Below, in pieces: positions 48,341 to 57,179 of a stretch of DNA of 64,000 bases. The position numbers were made by a program, and so were the translations under genes. The notes under the pieces were generated by a model. It was not told where the DNA came from. It saw nothing but the letters and a program-made list of their open reading frames with translations, and ran no database searches. The stretch covers positions 43,280,942 through 43,344,941 of the forward strand of contig OX381704.1 of NCBI GenBank assembly GCA_947462335.1, given 5' to 3'. Within the stretch, counting starts at the first letter, position 1. Every line of letters starts with the position of its first letter. The stretch comes from Harmothoe impar. Taxonomy: Eukaryota; Annelida; Polychaeta; Phyllodocida; Polynoidae.

Positions 48341-49354
48341 TGATTGTATTGTGATGGATCTGGGAGCTGTAATAATCTAACCCAATTAGTTTTTTAGTAC
48401 TAAAGAGAAAGATGGTCTGTTCATATTGGAAGAATGATAACTGTGCCCACCAAGGCTACTCATGTCATTTAGCCTCACTATCTTGCTTATCTTGTGAGGA
48501 GGACCAGACAAATTGCTGTTGTTATCAGACCATGGCAACATCTATGCCATGAGCCACCGAATTGGGTTGATGTTTACCTCATTATACCTCATAAAAAATA
48601 TGAATACAACCACCATTGGACAGAGCACCGGTGCCTTTTGGTGAGTGATCATATCTTGGTGATCGGTGGATTCTCACACGAGCACACTGAAATTTTTCCT
48701 TTTCTCCAGCTCAAATTGATTATACCCCTTTGAGCTATGGTAACGCGCTAAAAAATAACAACGTTTCTTTGGTCCCAGAGGGGTCCAGGGATCCAAATTT
48801 CATTGGTCCACCCTACTTCCATTCCCCCCTGTTGTTGATTACCCTGCTGGGGTCCACACTACATGTACTGGATTGTTATATAGGGTCACAGACTGTTCAG
48901 CAGCCTTAGTAGGGGGGGGGGTACTACAAGGGATAAAAGGATTATATCCCTTGTAGTGTTCTAGTAGTGTGATGCATGGTCCGCACTAAGAAGACACATA
49001 ATTATTCTCATCAATAAGCAGCTGGTGAGCAAAGCCATTTTTACATCACTGGCATGCGAGGGCCGTATCTTTATGGGTAGTGTGTAACAGAATAATTTTA
49101 AGTAAGGGCGTTGTCAGTTTTTTTTAAAAAGTTTTATTGGATCTAATGATCAATTAATAGTTAATCGACCAAACCTGAGCTAGGCGCATTGCCTGTCTGC
49201 CGCCAGGACCCCTATTCTAAGTACATAGTTGTGTGGACGGACTTTGTAGTATAAAATAGTCTGCTATGGAGAACATAGTTATATATTTCACAATTGCAGG
49301 TATGCAATAATAATGCTTAGGAACATAATTACTAGAATTACATTAAGTATTCAT

Positions 49355-49380
49355 ATGATGAGATGAGATGAGATGTGATG
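49355..49380 (-). repeat. LINE 3' tail, (ATCTC)n-type
   Basis: On the minus strand the element ends within catcacatctcatctcatct then catca, only about 25 bases after the ORF2 stop. Short 3' UTRs ending in simple tandem repeats instead of poly(A) are usual in CR1/L2-type LINEs. Confidence 0.65.
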
Positions 49381-49402
49381 AAGCAAAAAATGTCAGGTGA
49401 CG

Positions 49403-52237
49403 TTATAGCGCCATGAAACAGTTCGGGTAGTCACGTTTGATGGCCCTCTTGAACTCCCAGAGGGTCTCCATCTGTGTGTATAATGGTTTTAGACCATTCC
49501 AGCGTTCAATGGCCCTATACAGGGCACTATTAATAATAATGGGTTTAAGACTCCGTATAACTTTGAGCCTTTTTCCAAGATGTCTGCGTGTAGGTATGTC
49601 TCTATTGTCTATCATGTCATCCTTCTTTGATAGCTGGTATGCATATGATAAGAGATGGATATCTCTCCGTTGGTCAAGATATCTACAACCACTCTTTACA
49701 TGTAGCTCATTTGTCGTAAATAGAGGGTTTTCTTCTAATTTTACCTTATAAACAGTGCGTAAACCTTTATTCTGCAGTAATTGTAATTCCCTATTTTCAC
49801 CCACCCTACCCCTGTCCCATATGAAGTCTCCATAATCAAAGGAGGGCACCACCATGGCCTTATATATAGCCAGAGCTGTATCATTATCAACGTGAGTCCG
49901 CACTTTACCAAGCTCATTCACCTTGTGCCTAATATTAGGTATAGCCTGTTTCCTATGGCTAACAAAAGTAAGACCAGGATCCATAGTAATACCCAAATAC
50001 TGGAAAGTATCACATCTATCTAAAATGACATTATTCATAGTAAAAACAGGATTTTCATTATGTAAATTATTATAAATCATCCATTTGGTCTTTTTTTCAT
50101 TAACAGTTAGACTATTGTCTTTACACCATGAAGCTATTTTATCCAAGCTGGCTTGCATTTGCACAGAACTAGTAACAGATATAACCGCGTCATCAGCGTA
50201 TAATACTATGTCAAAATCATGTATCAAAGGTAGTGAATTAATATACATAGAAAACAATACAGGGCCAAGTACGGAACCCTGTGGTACACCATATACAATA
50301 GGATTCTCACTGGATAGAACATTATTAGCTACTGTACGCTGTGTCCTATTGGACAAATAACTTTTGAACCACGAGCATGTATTTTCACTAAGACCAAAAC
50401 CAGACAACTTTTTTAGCATAATTGAGTGGGATATCGTATCGAAAGCTTTTTTGTAATCGAGATATAAAGAGAAAGTAGGCTTATTATTAAGAATATTTTC
50501 TAAAATGTTATTTATATGAGTAGTAGTAGCAGAGATGGTCGAGTGACCAGCTCTGTAGCCATGCTGCGCTGGCGTGAGGAGGCTATGTTCTGCCATGAAT
50601 TTCTGTAATCTCTTACATATAACACGTTCAAATAGTTTACCAGGTAAGGGTAGTAGGCTGATAGGTCTTAGATCACATACATCGACAGAGTTGGCCTTCT
50701 TGGGTAAAGGTACAACGGTAGCAGATTTCCAACAGGTAGGAAAATAATTCCTATGTAAACATAAGTTAAAGAGGCTTAAAAGGGACTCAGGAACGCTGAA
50801 AAATGCATCCTTTAGTACATAGGCCTTCATATGTTTAATACTTGACGATTTATTAATGTTAATACCTTTTACTATTTTAATAGTGTCTAAATAGCTGAGA
50901 GCATACGTCAGGTCGACTCTGTCGTGTGGGGCATTAACCGGACTAGCGTAGTTCGCCTGTGGATCTATAGGTGGCAGCACCTCAGCCAGCTTGGAGCCAA
51001 TGGTAGAGAAATAGTCGTTAATATATTGTGAGCATTTACTAGAAGGGATCAGATCTTTGGTTAGGGTGTGTCTTAATTTAATAAAGGTTGAACTAGTCTT
51101 ATTGGGTAAAATTTTTCTAACACCAGCCCAGAACTGTGTTGGGTTATTTTTCCTTTGAATTAATAATTCGTCTAACTTTTCCTTGCGACTATAATGTATC
51201 ATTGACTCCACTCTGTTCTTATGAAAATTAGCAATGTTCCAGTCATCCACAGACATGGTTCTTTGCGCTATTACATATAGAGAGTCTCTCTCCTGCATAG
51301 CTGTAATGATAACAGGGGTGAGCCATTCAGGCGTGTGTACCGGTAGCACTAATTTACGCACAGGACAAATAGTGTCCAAGCAAGTTTTAAAGACATTTAG
51401 AATATTGTTCCACAATAGATCCGGATTATTACAATTTAATATGTCATCCCATTTCTGGGCCAACAATAGATTTTTAAAATGCAACATATCATAATGCTTA
51501 TACGACCTAGCATTGACAACTTTTTTCTTTATCTTATTTCTTTCACATTTTATGGAGATAAAAATAGGTTTATGATCAGCTATGTGGTAATCAATAGTCC
51601 CAAACTCACAGACATTATGAATACGCTCATTTATATAAATATGATCTATGAGTGTACCTGATATGGGTCTGGTGACCTCATTAATCAGTTGAAACATATC
51701 ACTATCCGTACAGAAACCTTCTACATTAGACTCATTAATATCTCTACGCGTGAACAAGTCTACATTAAAATCTCCTAACATAATGATTTTCCTATTTTTT
51801 GTTACCGGGGTTTTGAGTGCCAAAAGCTTATCATAGATGGCCCGCTTGCTTACATCGTGATCAGGCGGCCTGTAACAAACATATATTTTATATTTAATAT
51901 TACCTATCTCTACGTCAACACAGAGAACCTCGTACTCCCTGTCAATAATTGATGAATCCATGTCTATAGTGGCTGTGTAAGTGTCCCTCAGATACAGCAT
52001 GAGACCTCCAGCCTTTTTATTTCTATTGGGATATCTGTCTAGCCTGATGAACTGATAGCCGGCTAGATACATCATTCCGTCTGAGATAGTGGGCGTGAGC
52101 CAGGACTCTACTACACCAGTAATATCAGTATGAGAAATAAAGTTTTTAATATTGACTCGCTTAGGGTAGGCAGATCTAGCATTAATACACGTTATGAGGA
52201 GACCCTTACGGTCAGCTATATTATGTAATCTGACCAT
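49403..52237 (-). CDS. LINE ORF2: AP endonuclease plus reverse transcriptase
   Basis: The frame is open from 52318. The first ATG is at 52237; a GTG lies three codons earlier, and residue numbers here count from that GTG (947 residues). The N-terminal APE-type endonuclease (about 15-235) shows Asn22 in INARS, Glu47 in VESWL, Asp159 and Asn161 in LGDFNVDL, and Asp224-His225 in ADHKPI. The RT domain (about 500-760) shows LRPISLLP (526-533), QHGYRAGHST (561-570), motif A Asp597 in LYLDYKKAF, GVPQGSVLGP (653-662) and motif C YADD (683-686), all intact. A C-terminal domain with the usual KAMVVPSFDYGDFIW and LQLLQNKGLR phrases follows. No RNase H domain. The protein nicks target DNA and primes reverse transcription there. 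Overall it resembles CR1/L2-type ORF2 proteins; clade placement needs a tree. Confidence 0.9.
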   Translation of the reverse strand: MVRLHNIADRKGLLITCINARSAYPKRVNIKNFISHTDITGVVESWLTPTISDGMMYLAGYQFIRLDRYPNRNKKAGGLMLYLRDTYTATIDMDSSIIDREYEVLCVDVEIGNIKYKIYVCYRPPDHDVSKRAIYDKLLALKTPVTKNRKIIMLGDFNVDLFTRRDINESNVEGFCTDSDMFQLINEVTRPISGTLIDHIYINERIHNVCEFGTIDYHIADHKPIFISIKCERNKIKKKVVNARSYKHYDMLHFKNLLLAQKWDDILNCNNPDLLWNNILNVFKTCLDTICPVRKLVLPVHTPEWLTPVIITAMQERDSLYVIAQRTMSVDDWNIANFHKNRVESMIHYSRKEKLDELLIQRKNNPTQFWAGVRKILPNKTSSTFIKLRHTLTKDLIPSSKCSQYINDYFSTIGSKLAEVLPPIDPQANYASPVNAPHDRVDLTYALSYLDTIKIVKGININKSSSIKHMKAYVLKDAFFSVPESLLSLFNLCLHRNYFPTCWKSATVVPLPKKANSVDVCDLRPISLLPLPGKLFERVICKRLQKFMAEHSLLTPAQHGYRAGHSTISATTTHINNILENILNNKPTFSLYLDYKKAFDTISHSIMLKKLSGFGLSENTCSWFKSYLSNRTQRTVANNVLSSENPIVYGVPQGSVLGPVLFSMYINSLPLIHDFDIVLYADDAVISVTSSVQMQASLDKIASWCKDNSLTVNEKKTKWMIYNNLHNENPVFTMNNVILDRCDTFQYLGITMDPGLTFVSHRKQAIPNIRHKVNELGKVRTHVDNDTALAIYKAMVVPSFDYGDFIWDRGRVGENRELQLLQNKGLRTVYKVKLEENPLFTTNELHVKSGCRYLDQRRDIHLLSYAYQLSKKDDMIDNRDIPTRRHLGKRLKVIRSLKPIIINSALYRAIERWNGLKPLYTQMETLWEFKRAIKRDYPNCFMAL

Positions 52238-52246
52238 CCCATGCAC

Positions 52247-52834
52247 CCCGGGCCTCAGTGTTATGTAAGATGAAAAAATATGAGATGAGGACGCATATGA
52301 AAAGGTGATCTTTTTTGGTTATTCTGTTCATTGCTATGGGATCTGGAAGCCTGTGAGCCCCAGGTATTAATCAATATATACCGGTAGGGTTGCAAAAAGC
52401 AATAATAATACATACATGAGACAGTTAAGTAATACAGAGTGGCTTTCCTTTAGACACATAGAAATATATAAAGGCTATGATAAAGAGATCCATTACCTAG
52501 CATGTCAAACCATTGATTTGTACACACATACTTATAGAGAGGGAAAACTACAACACTCCTCACTGGGTCACTCGGTCAGCGCCGCAGTGTCAACATAACT
52601 GCCCTCCCAGTTGAGTGCGTCTGGTCTCGGCGTTTATACATTATGTGCTACTCACAACATAGGGCAATCACTCGTGGAGGGACAGGAATACACTGTGTAC
52701 TTGAACAATTCTGAGTGTGTTATGCAATTAGTTTAGTATAACATTAGAGCAGTATCAGAAACCGTGTGCTTACATGTATGCACATGGACTCACATATATA
52801 TATATATATATATGTAAATTCATGTTACAACCAA
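52247..52834 (-). other. LINE inter-ORF region with inverted 5'-end copy
   Basis: 588 bases separate ORF1 and ORF2, long for a two-ORF LINE, where the ORFs usually nearly abut. It contains the inverted repeat arm 52466-52656 and an (AT)n tract at about 52795-52812. Nothing else recognised. Confidence 0.6.
52466..52656 (+). repeat. Inverted repeat arm 1 (copy of LINE 5' end)
   Basis: 191 bases that are the exact reverse complement of 55032-55230 except for an eight-base tandem copy (ctctttat) present only in the other arm. In element orientation this places an inverted copy of the 5' end downstream of ORF1. Confidence 0.9.
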
Positions 52835-54802
52835 CTATCTGCTATTGTTCGTAACATGGTTGTTCATCATGCTTTGGAGGTTTATGCTGTCTTGACCAGT
52901 GGCTGCTGTAGGGGTGAAGTTCAGTCTGCTTGGTCTGATGATACCAGGATTGGGACTGCCTATAGGATGAGTGTGGGCAGGCTGGTACACGTCTTGTCCT
53001 CGTCTGATATCAACTCCATTCACAAAGTATGGCTGGTCTGGCTCGTATCTGGCTCCACCTTTGTGACCTCTGCCGGATCTGCCCCTTCTCTGTTCGCGTT
53101 GGTTTGAGCTCCTCCACATATTGTCATATCTGGCGTCTTGGGTTGGTCGGGGCGCTGTAGGTCTGTACGGGGGCAGGGGAGGAGTAGGTTTCGGCAAATG
53201 CACAGTCGCTGCAATGAAACCTGACACTCCAGAGGCTTCTCCCCCGCGTGGAGGTGTTGACATATCATTTACATTAGTGATACGAGCGTGGGCTGGTGGT
53301 GGAGGTGGTTGTTGTCGTCCTGGAGTGACAGTTGTTGTAGTGGCAGTTACTGTAGCTGCAGCTACCGTTGTTGTAGTTACATCAGGTACAGGAACCGGAG
53401 GAACCGTCGCAGGGGTTGCTGCCTCCACGTTGACAGCAGTTGCTGGTTGATCCACTGGAGGAGCTGCAGGAGTAATCGCTCTGGGAGATGGTGGGTGCAT
53501 CGGGATTGGATCTTTCCCAAGTTGAGCTGGTTTTGGTCTGGCGTGTGGGTTAGGTATGCCACATAGAATACGTCTGACCTCCATGAGGATGTAGCCACCT
53601 CTGTTCTGTCCCTTCCATGTTCCATTTTGTAATGCTTTACTCTTCATGGAGGCGCCTATACCCCAGAAAGTGGATCCCGTTACTTCTAATAACAAACGAG
53701 ACTCAGTGGACCTCAAAATTTGCAACAGTGCAGGGTCTTGTTCGTACTTGAAAATGTTAATCTCCTCCAGGGTTTGCTCATCATGGTTTCTCCATGACGG
53801 GCATTCAATGTCTCTTCCTAATCTCATAGCTTTCAGAGGAGTGAAGGCGTCCATGATTTCAGTTGCTTTTACCTTGTTACCTGCATATAAAGCTTTCCTG
53901 TGACAGAGCCCCTGTTCAACCGATGAGTAGGTGAATCCATTAGATTCAATTTTACACGGGTAGAAGTTAGAGAGGGGGGCTAGCTCCGAGTGGTACCCCA
54001 CATAATCATCAGTCACTACCGTTCTGCAGTTAGCTAGCTTTATCTCCTCGGGGAGACGGTCCAGATTGTGATGTGGGTAGTATCTATTGTTGTAGATCAG
54101 ACCCCTACCCTTTGCTTTCACTTCATAATTCATCTCAAATGCCAGTTGAGCTACTGAGGAGACGTCTGCCTTTTGTTTTTTGATGGTAGCATTCGCATCT
54201 TCACTGACGTAAACATGCTTCACTTCTGGATTTTTATTTAAAGTACCTTTTAAAGACATGACTCTGTCCCTAGTAGAAGCTTTCGTGAAGACCACCACCA
54301 AGGGTCTCTTTGTGGTGTTTGGCGCACCTTGTCTATAAGCATAGTCAAGTTCATATCGATCAATGGCAGAGTCTATCTTCTTTAGGAGACCAAAAGCTAC
54401 CTCGTCTGTATCCTCTTTATGAGTGAAGGGAAGGCCCTCGATAATTAAATTTCGGCGCCTTGAGGCTTGGTCTTGTATAGCGAGTGATATACCTAGGTCA
54501 GCTATTTCACGGGTGTTAACCCTTACCTGTCGGTCTGTGCTGTCAAGCCTTTGTTCCAGGTGCTTGACTCTGCCCAACAGCTCGGCGCGCTCGTCTTCTA
54601 TTGTTTTCATACGACCATGTGCATGTTCAATAGATTCACAATATGTGTCCTCATTCGCCCTCAGGCCGGCCAAAATATAATTCAGAGCAGTCGAGACCTT
54701 GCTCCCAGTACTAAACGTAGTAGAGCCGGACCTGAGGCTCATGCTATCCGTCGACAGCTCTCTAATAATATTGACCACTTCGTCAAGGGTCGTTTCCTCC
54801 AT
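52835..54802 (-). CDS. LINE ORF1 protein with embedded NADAR-like domain
   Basis: 655 residues from an ATG at 54802. In order: a coiled coil (about 45-110, heptad-like, RVKHLEQRLDSTDRQV); an RRM-like domain with the RRRNLIIEGLP opening (115-125), VVVFTK and VYVSEDAN strands, and a C-terminal domain to about 250, as in many LINE ORF1 proteins that coat element RNA; then at about 262-413 a domain matching the NADAR/YbiA (DUF1768) pattern, with LAPLSNFYPCKI (274-285), YSSVEQ (292-297), AMRLGRD (325-331), SW (336-337), KYEQDPALLQILRST (352-366), FWGIG (379-383), GQNRGGYILMEVRRIL (398-413). After that come a Pro/Thr/Ala-rich linker (415-560), a basic RG-rich patch (563-583) and a low-complexity tail. 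No zinc knuckle. YbiA proteins are N-glycosidases acting on riboflavin intermediates, and other NADAR proteins act on ADP-ribose groups. Glu296 and Trp337 align with two of the three reported YbiA active-site residues; the third, Asp, is Ser377 here. Function in the LINE is unknown. Confidence 0.85.
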   Translation of the reverse strand: MEETTLDEVVNIIRELSTDSMSLRSGSTTFSTGSKVSTALNYILAGLRANEDTYCESIEHAHGRMKTIEDERAELLGRVKHLEQRLDSTDRQVRVNTREIADLGISLAIQDQASRRRNLIIEGLPFTHKEDTDEVAFGLLKKIDSAIDRYELDYAYRQGAPNTTKRPLVVVFTKASTRDRVMSLKGTLNKNPEVKHVYVSEDANATIKKQKADVSSVAQLAFEMNYEVKAKGRGLIYNNRYYPHHNLDRLPEEIKLANCRTVVTDDYVGYHSELAPLSNFYPCKIESNGFTYSSVEQGLCHRKALYAGNKVKATEIMDAFTPLKAMRLGRDIECPSWRNHDEQTLEEINIFKYEQDPALLQILRSTESRLLLEVTGSTFWGIGASMKSKALQNGTWKGQNRGGYILMEVRRILCGIPNPHARPKPAQLGKDPIPMHPPSPRAITPAAPPVDQPATAVNVEAATPATVPPVPVPDVTTTTVAAATVTATTTTVTPGRQQPPPPPAHARITNVNDMSTPPRGGEASGVSGFIAATVHLPKPTPPLPPYRPTAPRPTQDARYDNMWRSSNQREQRRGRSGRGHKGGARYEPDQPYFVNGVDIRRGQDVYQPAHTHPIGSPNPGIIRPSRLNFTPTAATGQDSINLQSMMNNHVTNNSR

Positions 54803-55031
54803 GTTGGACAGCGTTGGACACCGGTGTTCTGATATTATAACCTATGTTGGCTCGGTTAGATCTCTAAATCCAGCCAGGTTGTTAAATTTCAGATCCTATG
54901 GGTTCACAAGCCTCTACTCTATATATTGTCACAGTATGAGGGTTTTGCAGCGTTGTTTACTGTCCAAAATGTCCAATAATCCCGGAGCTCGGCGGCGCAC
55001 ACGTCTTACTCGCTCCAGTTCTCCATTGCCG
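54803..55031 (-). promoter_or_regulatory. LINE 5' untranslated region, unique part
   Basis: 229 bases between the outer repeat arm and the ORF1 ATG. With the arm it would hold the internal promoter. No motif is clear enough to name. Confidence 0.45.
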
Positions 55032-55230
55032 TGTGAGTAGCACATAATGTATAAACGCCGAGACCAGACGCACTCAACTGGGAGGGCAGTTATGTTGACA
55101 CTGCGGCGCTGACCGAGTGACCCAGTGAGGAGTGTTGTAGTTTTCCCTCTCTATAAGTATGTGTGTACAAATCAATGGTTTGACATGCTAGGTAATGGAT
55201 CTCTTTATCTCTTTATCATAGCCTTTATAT
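55032..55230 (-). repeat. Inverted repeat arm 2 (LINE 5' end)
   Basis: 199 bases; partner of 52466-52656. In element orientation this is the first sequence of the LINE. Contains a tandem ctctttat duplication not in the inner arm. Confidence 0.9.
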
Positions 55231-55279
55231 CTCAGATGTCATTACATTAATTCATACCCTGAAGGAAGGTTGTCAGTAA
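55226..55279 (+). repeat. 54-bp direct repeat at LINE 5' junction, copy 1
   Basis: Identical base for base to 55510-55563 (tatatctcagatgtcattac ... gttgtcagtaa). It abuts the end of the LINE and overlaps it by the shared tatat. The other copy is in its expected place relative to tandem unit 3 (about 59720-59770), so this one is the added copy. Confidence 0.9.
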
Positions 55280-55650
55280 GTTTATGGTCAGTCCTGCTAC
55301 CAATATTTGTTCTCTATTTCCTATCCTTGGGCTCTCTATGGCAAGCAATCGGAGCCGTGTATACGCTTTATTTCTGCCACATCATTTTTTCTTTGATGCA
55401 CTGCAGTAATCCTATTGTTGGTGGGAGGCTAGCGCTGACTAGGGTCGTGGGTATCATCTACAAACTGAGAACAAGGGACTGAGGGAACAGCAATGTCTCA
55501 TTGAAGCACTATATCTCAGATGTCATTACATTAATTCATACCCTGAAGGAAGGTTGTCAGTAAAGTGGTTGATGATGAATGGACTGATTAGAGAATAATG
55601 ATGCCATCTCCCAGCTCACTTTGGATCATTATGCAACCAGCCAATAGGGA
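55280..55650 (+). repeat. Tandem non-coding unit, copy 2 (right part, after the LINE)
   Basis: Matches 59540-59850 in order: gccgtgtatac / gccatgtatac, ttctgccacatc / ttcctgccacatcc, ctttgatgc..tgcagtaatcc, gggactg.aggg.agcagtgtct, ggt.gatgatgaatgga, tttggatcatta. This shows that the LINE split the second unit. Confidence 0.7.
55510..55563 (+). repeat. 54-bp direct repeat, copy 2 (original position)
   Basis: See 55226-55279. Flanks on both sides continue the alignment with 59700-59780. Confidence 0.85.
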
Positions 55651-55659
55651 CAAAACCAT

Positions 55660-57170
55660 TACCAGTCGTGGTTGGTCCGTATCTTTGTTTTATGTGCATC
55701 ATTATAGACCATTTATACTGTTGAGCAACAAATCACGAGCGTCAGAAATGTTTCTACTTTAGAATACTACTCATGTCTTGCAAATTGCGATGCTATTATA
55801 AATCATCAGAAGGTTCATTGTTAAATGCTTACCGTGTCCCACTTAATACCTCCTAATAATCCAGCTCCTAATATGCCTAGTCCCTTTCTCCATTTCAGAG
55901 TACAATTAAGCTCGTATGCAAGTTTAAAGCTGCTATACTACTTGGCACACTCAAACCTATATTATCCTCGTTTGTATCTCAGATGACTGTATAACCCTTT
56001 CCCTATCATAATCTGTCATTTATTTTGACAAGAGATTCTTAATATGTGCAATACAAGACTCTAATTCCAGCTACTATTTATATTCTGGTGGGCTTTGATA
56101 AGTTAGTGTTAAAAAAATGACATCAGGTAGCAGCACTGAGTGGACTGCAACCTGCAAGTCTTGCATCGCTGATCTTACCAACAGAGTCTACTATTTCCTA
56201 GTGTAACACTGCAGATGGCGCCAACTTGTTGATATAATTAAGTGCTGAATAGAATGCTGGAAGCATTCTATTTTTTCTGATCTTTATCTTTGAATTTAGC
56301 ACAGTTAAAAGCCACAAATTTGATTGGGATCTTACCAGTACACTGCACTAAAGAGACCCTTTATAAATATGCAGAAAGTGAACGTTCTATATATCTGAGG
56401 TAGTATGGCAGCTTTAATACGTAATGGTACACTGCAGAGTGCTGAGAAGGTTGAGTATAACCCGCAGATGTTAGTAAGACTTAAGAGTGCAATTTTTTTA
56501 TTCATTAACTTTATTAAAATTCATTCTGGAGCCTAAGTACTCAAGCTTCATTGCTTCATAATCTTTGTAATTTCCCTAACATCTCTGCTCACAATAACTT
56601 TTTTATATGGTATGAACCTGAAACAGCAAAGGGGAAGTCTGAACTCCATACAAGGCGTTTGCTTGAAAGCAAACAACCAGAAAACATCTACATTATATAT
56701 GGATATTCTTTATCAACAGTGGGGGGAAGGCTGCTAAATATGAGTTTGGCTAGTAGATGTAGCTTTCGCATTTTGTTAATAGGGCTAATAGAGTTAGACA
56801 GCAGTGGGATGATTGGGTAATTATTCAATTAACACCACATCAGATATTGAAATTGACCAGAATTAGGACAATGATAAGATTGCCATGGTTGCGCTTCAAC
56901 TCAGTCGAAGGTGAGGGCATGGCCAGGAGTAGAAACCATCACACATGCTTTTATGATTGTTCAGCTTTCATCCTACCCATAAAACACACAATAACTATCA
57001 CGAAATTCATACACCATTTCTTGATAAGACATGGGAACAACTAGATGAATTACATTGCTGAATGTCAAACCATGCACAAAATAGGCCTACAACACAAGAT
57101 TGAGATTTGGGTTTTAGAATTTGTGGAGCTACACGTTATGGCAATAATTGGTGTTTCAAATTGACGTTTT
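55660..57170. other. Intergenic; nothing firm
   Basis: AT-rich, no gene recognised. By position it should hold the left part of the third tandem unit, but I cannot see matches to copies 1 and 2 by eye. Confidence 0.35.
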
Positions 57171-57179
57171 AAAAAAAGG

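Larger units (their letters stand above)
44985..49345 (+). repeat. Tandem non-coding unit, copy 2 (left part)
   Basis: Matches copy 1 from aaatgcaaatgtggttcag onward, including 46490-46770, 46930-47290, 47350-47720 and 48010-48550. It is interrupted by the LINE at 49355; the unit resumes at about 55280. A MITE at 48137-48340 and the repeats at 45637-46260 are extra sequence not seen in the other copies. Confidence 0.7.
49355..55230 (-). mobile_element. Two-ORF non-LTR retrotransposon (LINE, CR1/L2-like)
   Basis: About 5.9 kb on the minus strand: 5' end near 55230, ORF1 (54802-52835), a 588-base inter-ORF region, ORF2 with APE endonuclease and RT (to 49403), a short 3' end with pentamer tail. 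Both ORFs are free of stops and frameshifts over 1600 codons, so the copy is either recent or under constraint. Two oddities: a NADAR-like domain in ORF1, and a 191-base inverted copy of the 5' end between the ORFs. It is inserted in the second of three tandem non-coding units. A possible degenerate target match is attacattaagtattcata at 49337 against attacattaattcata at 55241. Confidence 0.85.

Noticed and set aside
53121..53625. Val/Gly/Ala-rich and Trp/Cys/Ser-rich frames antisense or out of frame to ORF1
   Set aside because: They are artefacts of the Pro/Thr/Ala-rich linker of ORF1 read in other frames.
52466..55230. Twin priming as the cause of the inverted arm in the LINE
   Set aside because: Twin priming inverts the 5' segment relative to the 3' one, but ORF1 and ORF2 keep the same orientation here; only a 191-base arm is inverted.
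49337..55261. Simple target-site duplication for the LINE (attacattaagtattcata / attacattaattcata)
   Set aside because: The right copy lies about 10 bases past the 5' end inside the 54-bp duplicate and the match has a three-base gap, so it may be chance; kept only as a remark.
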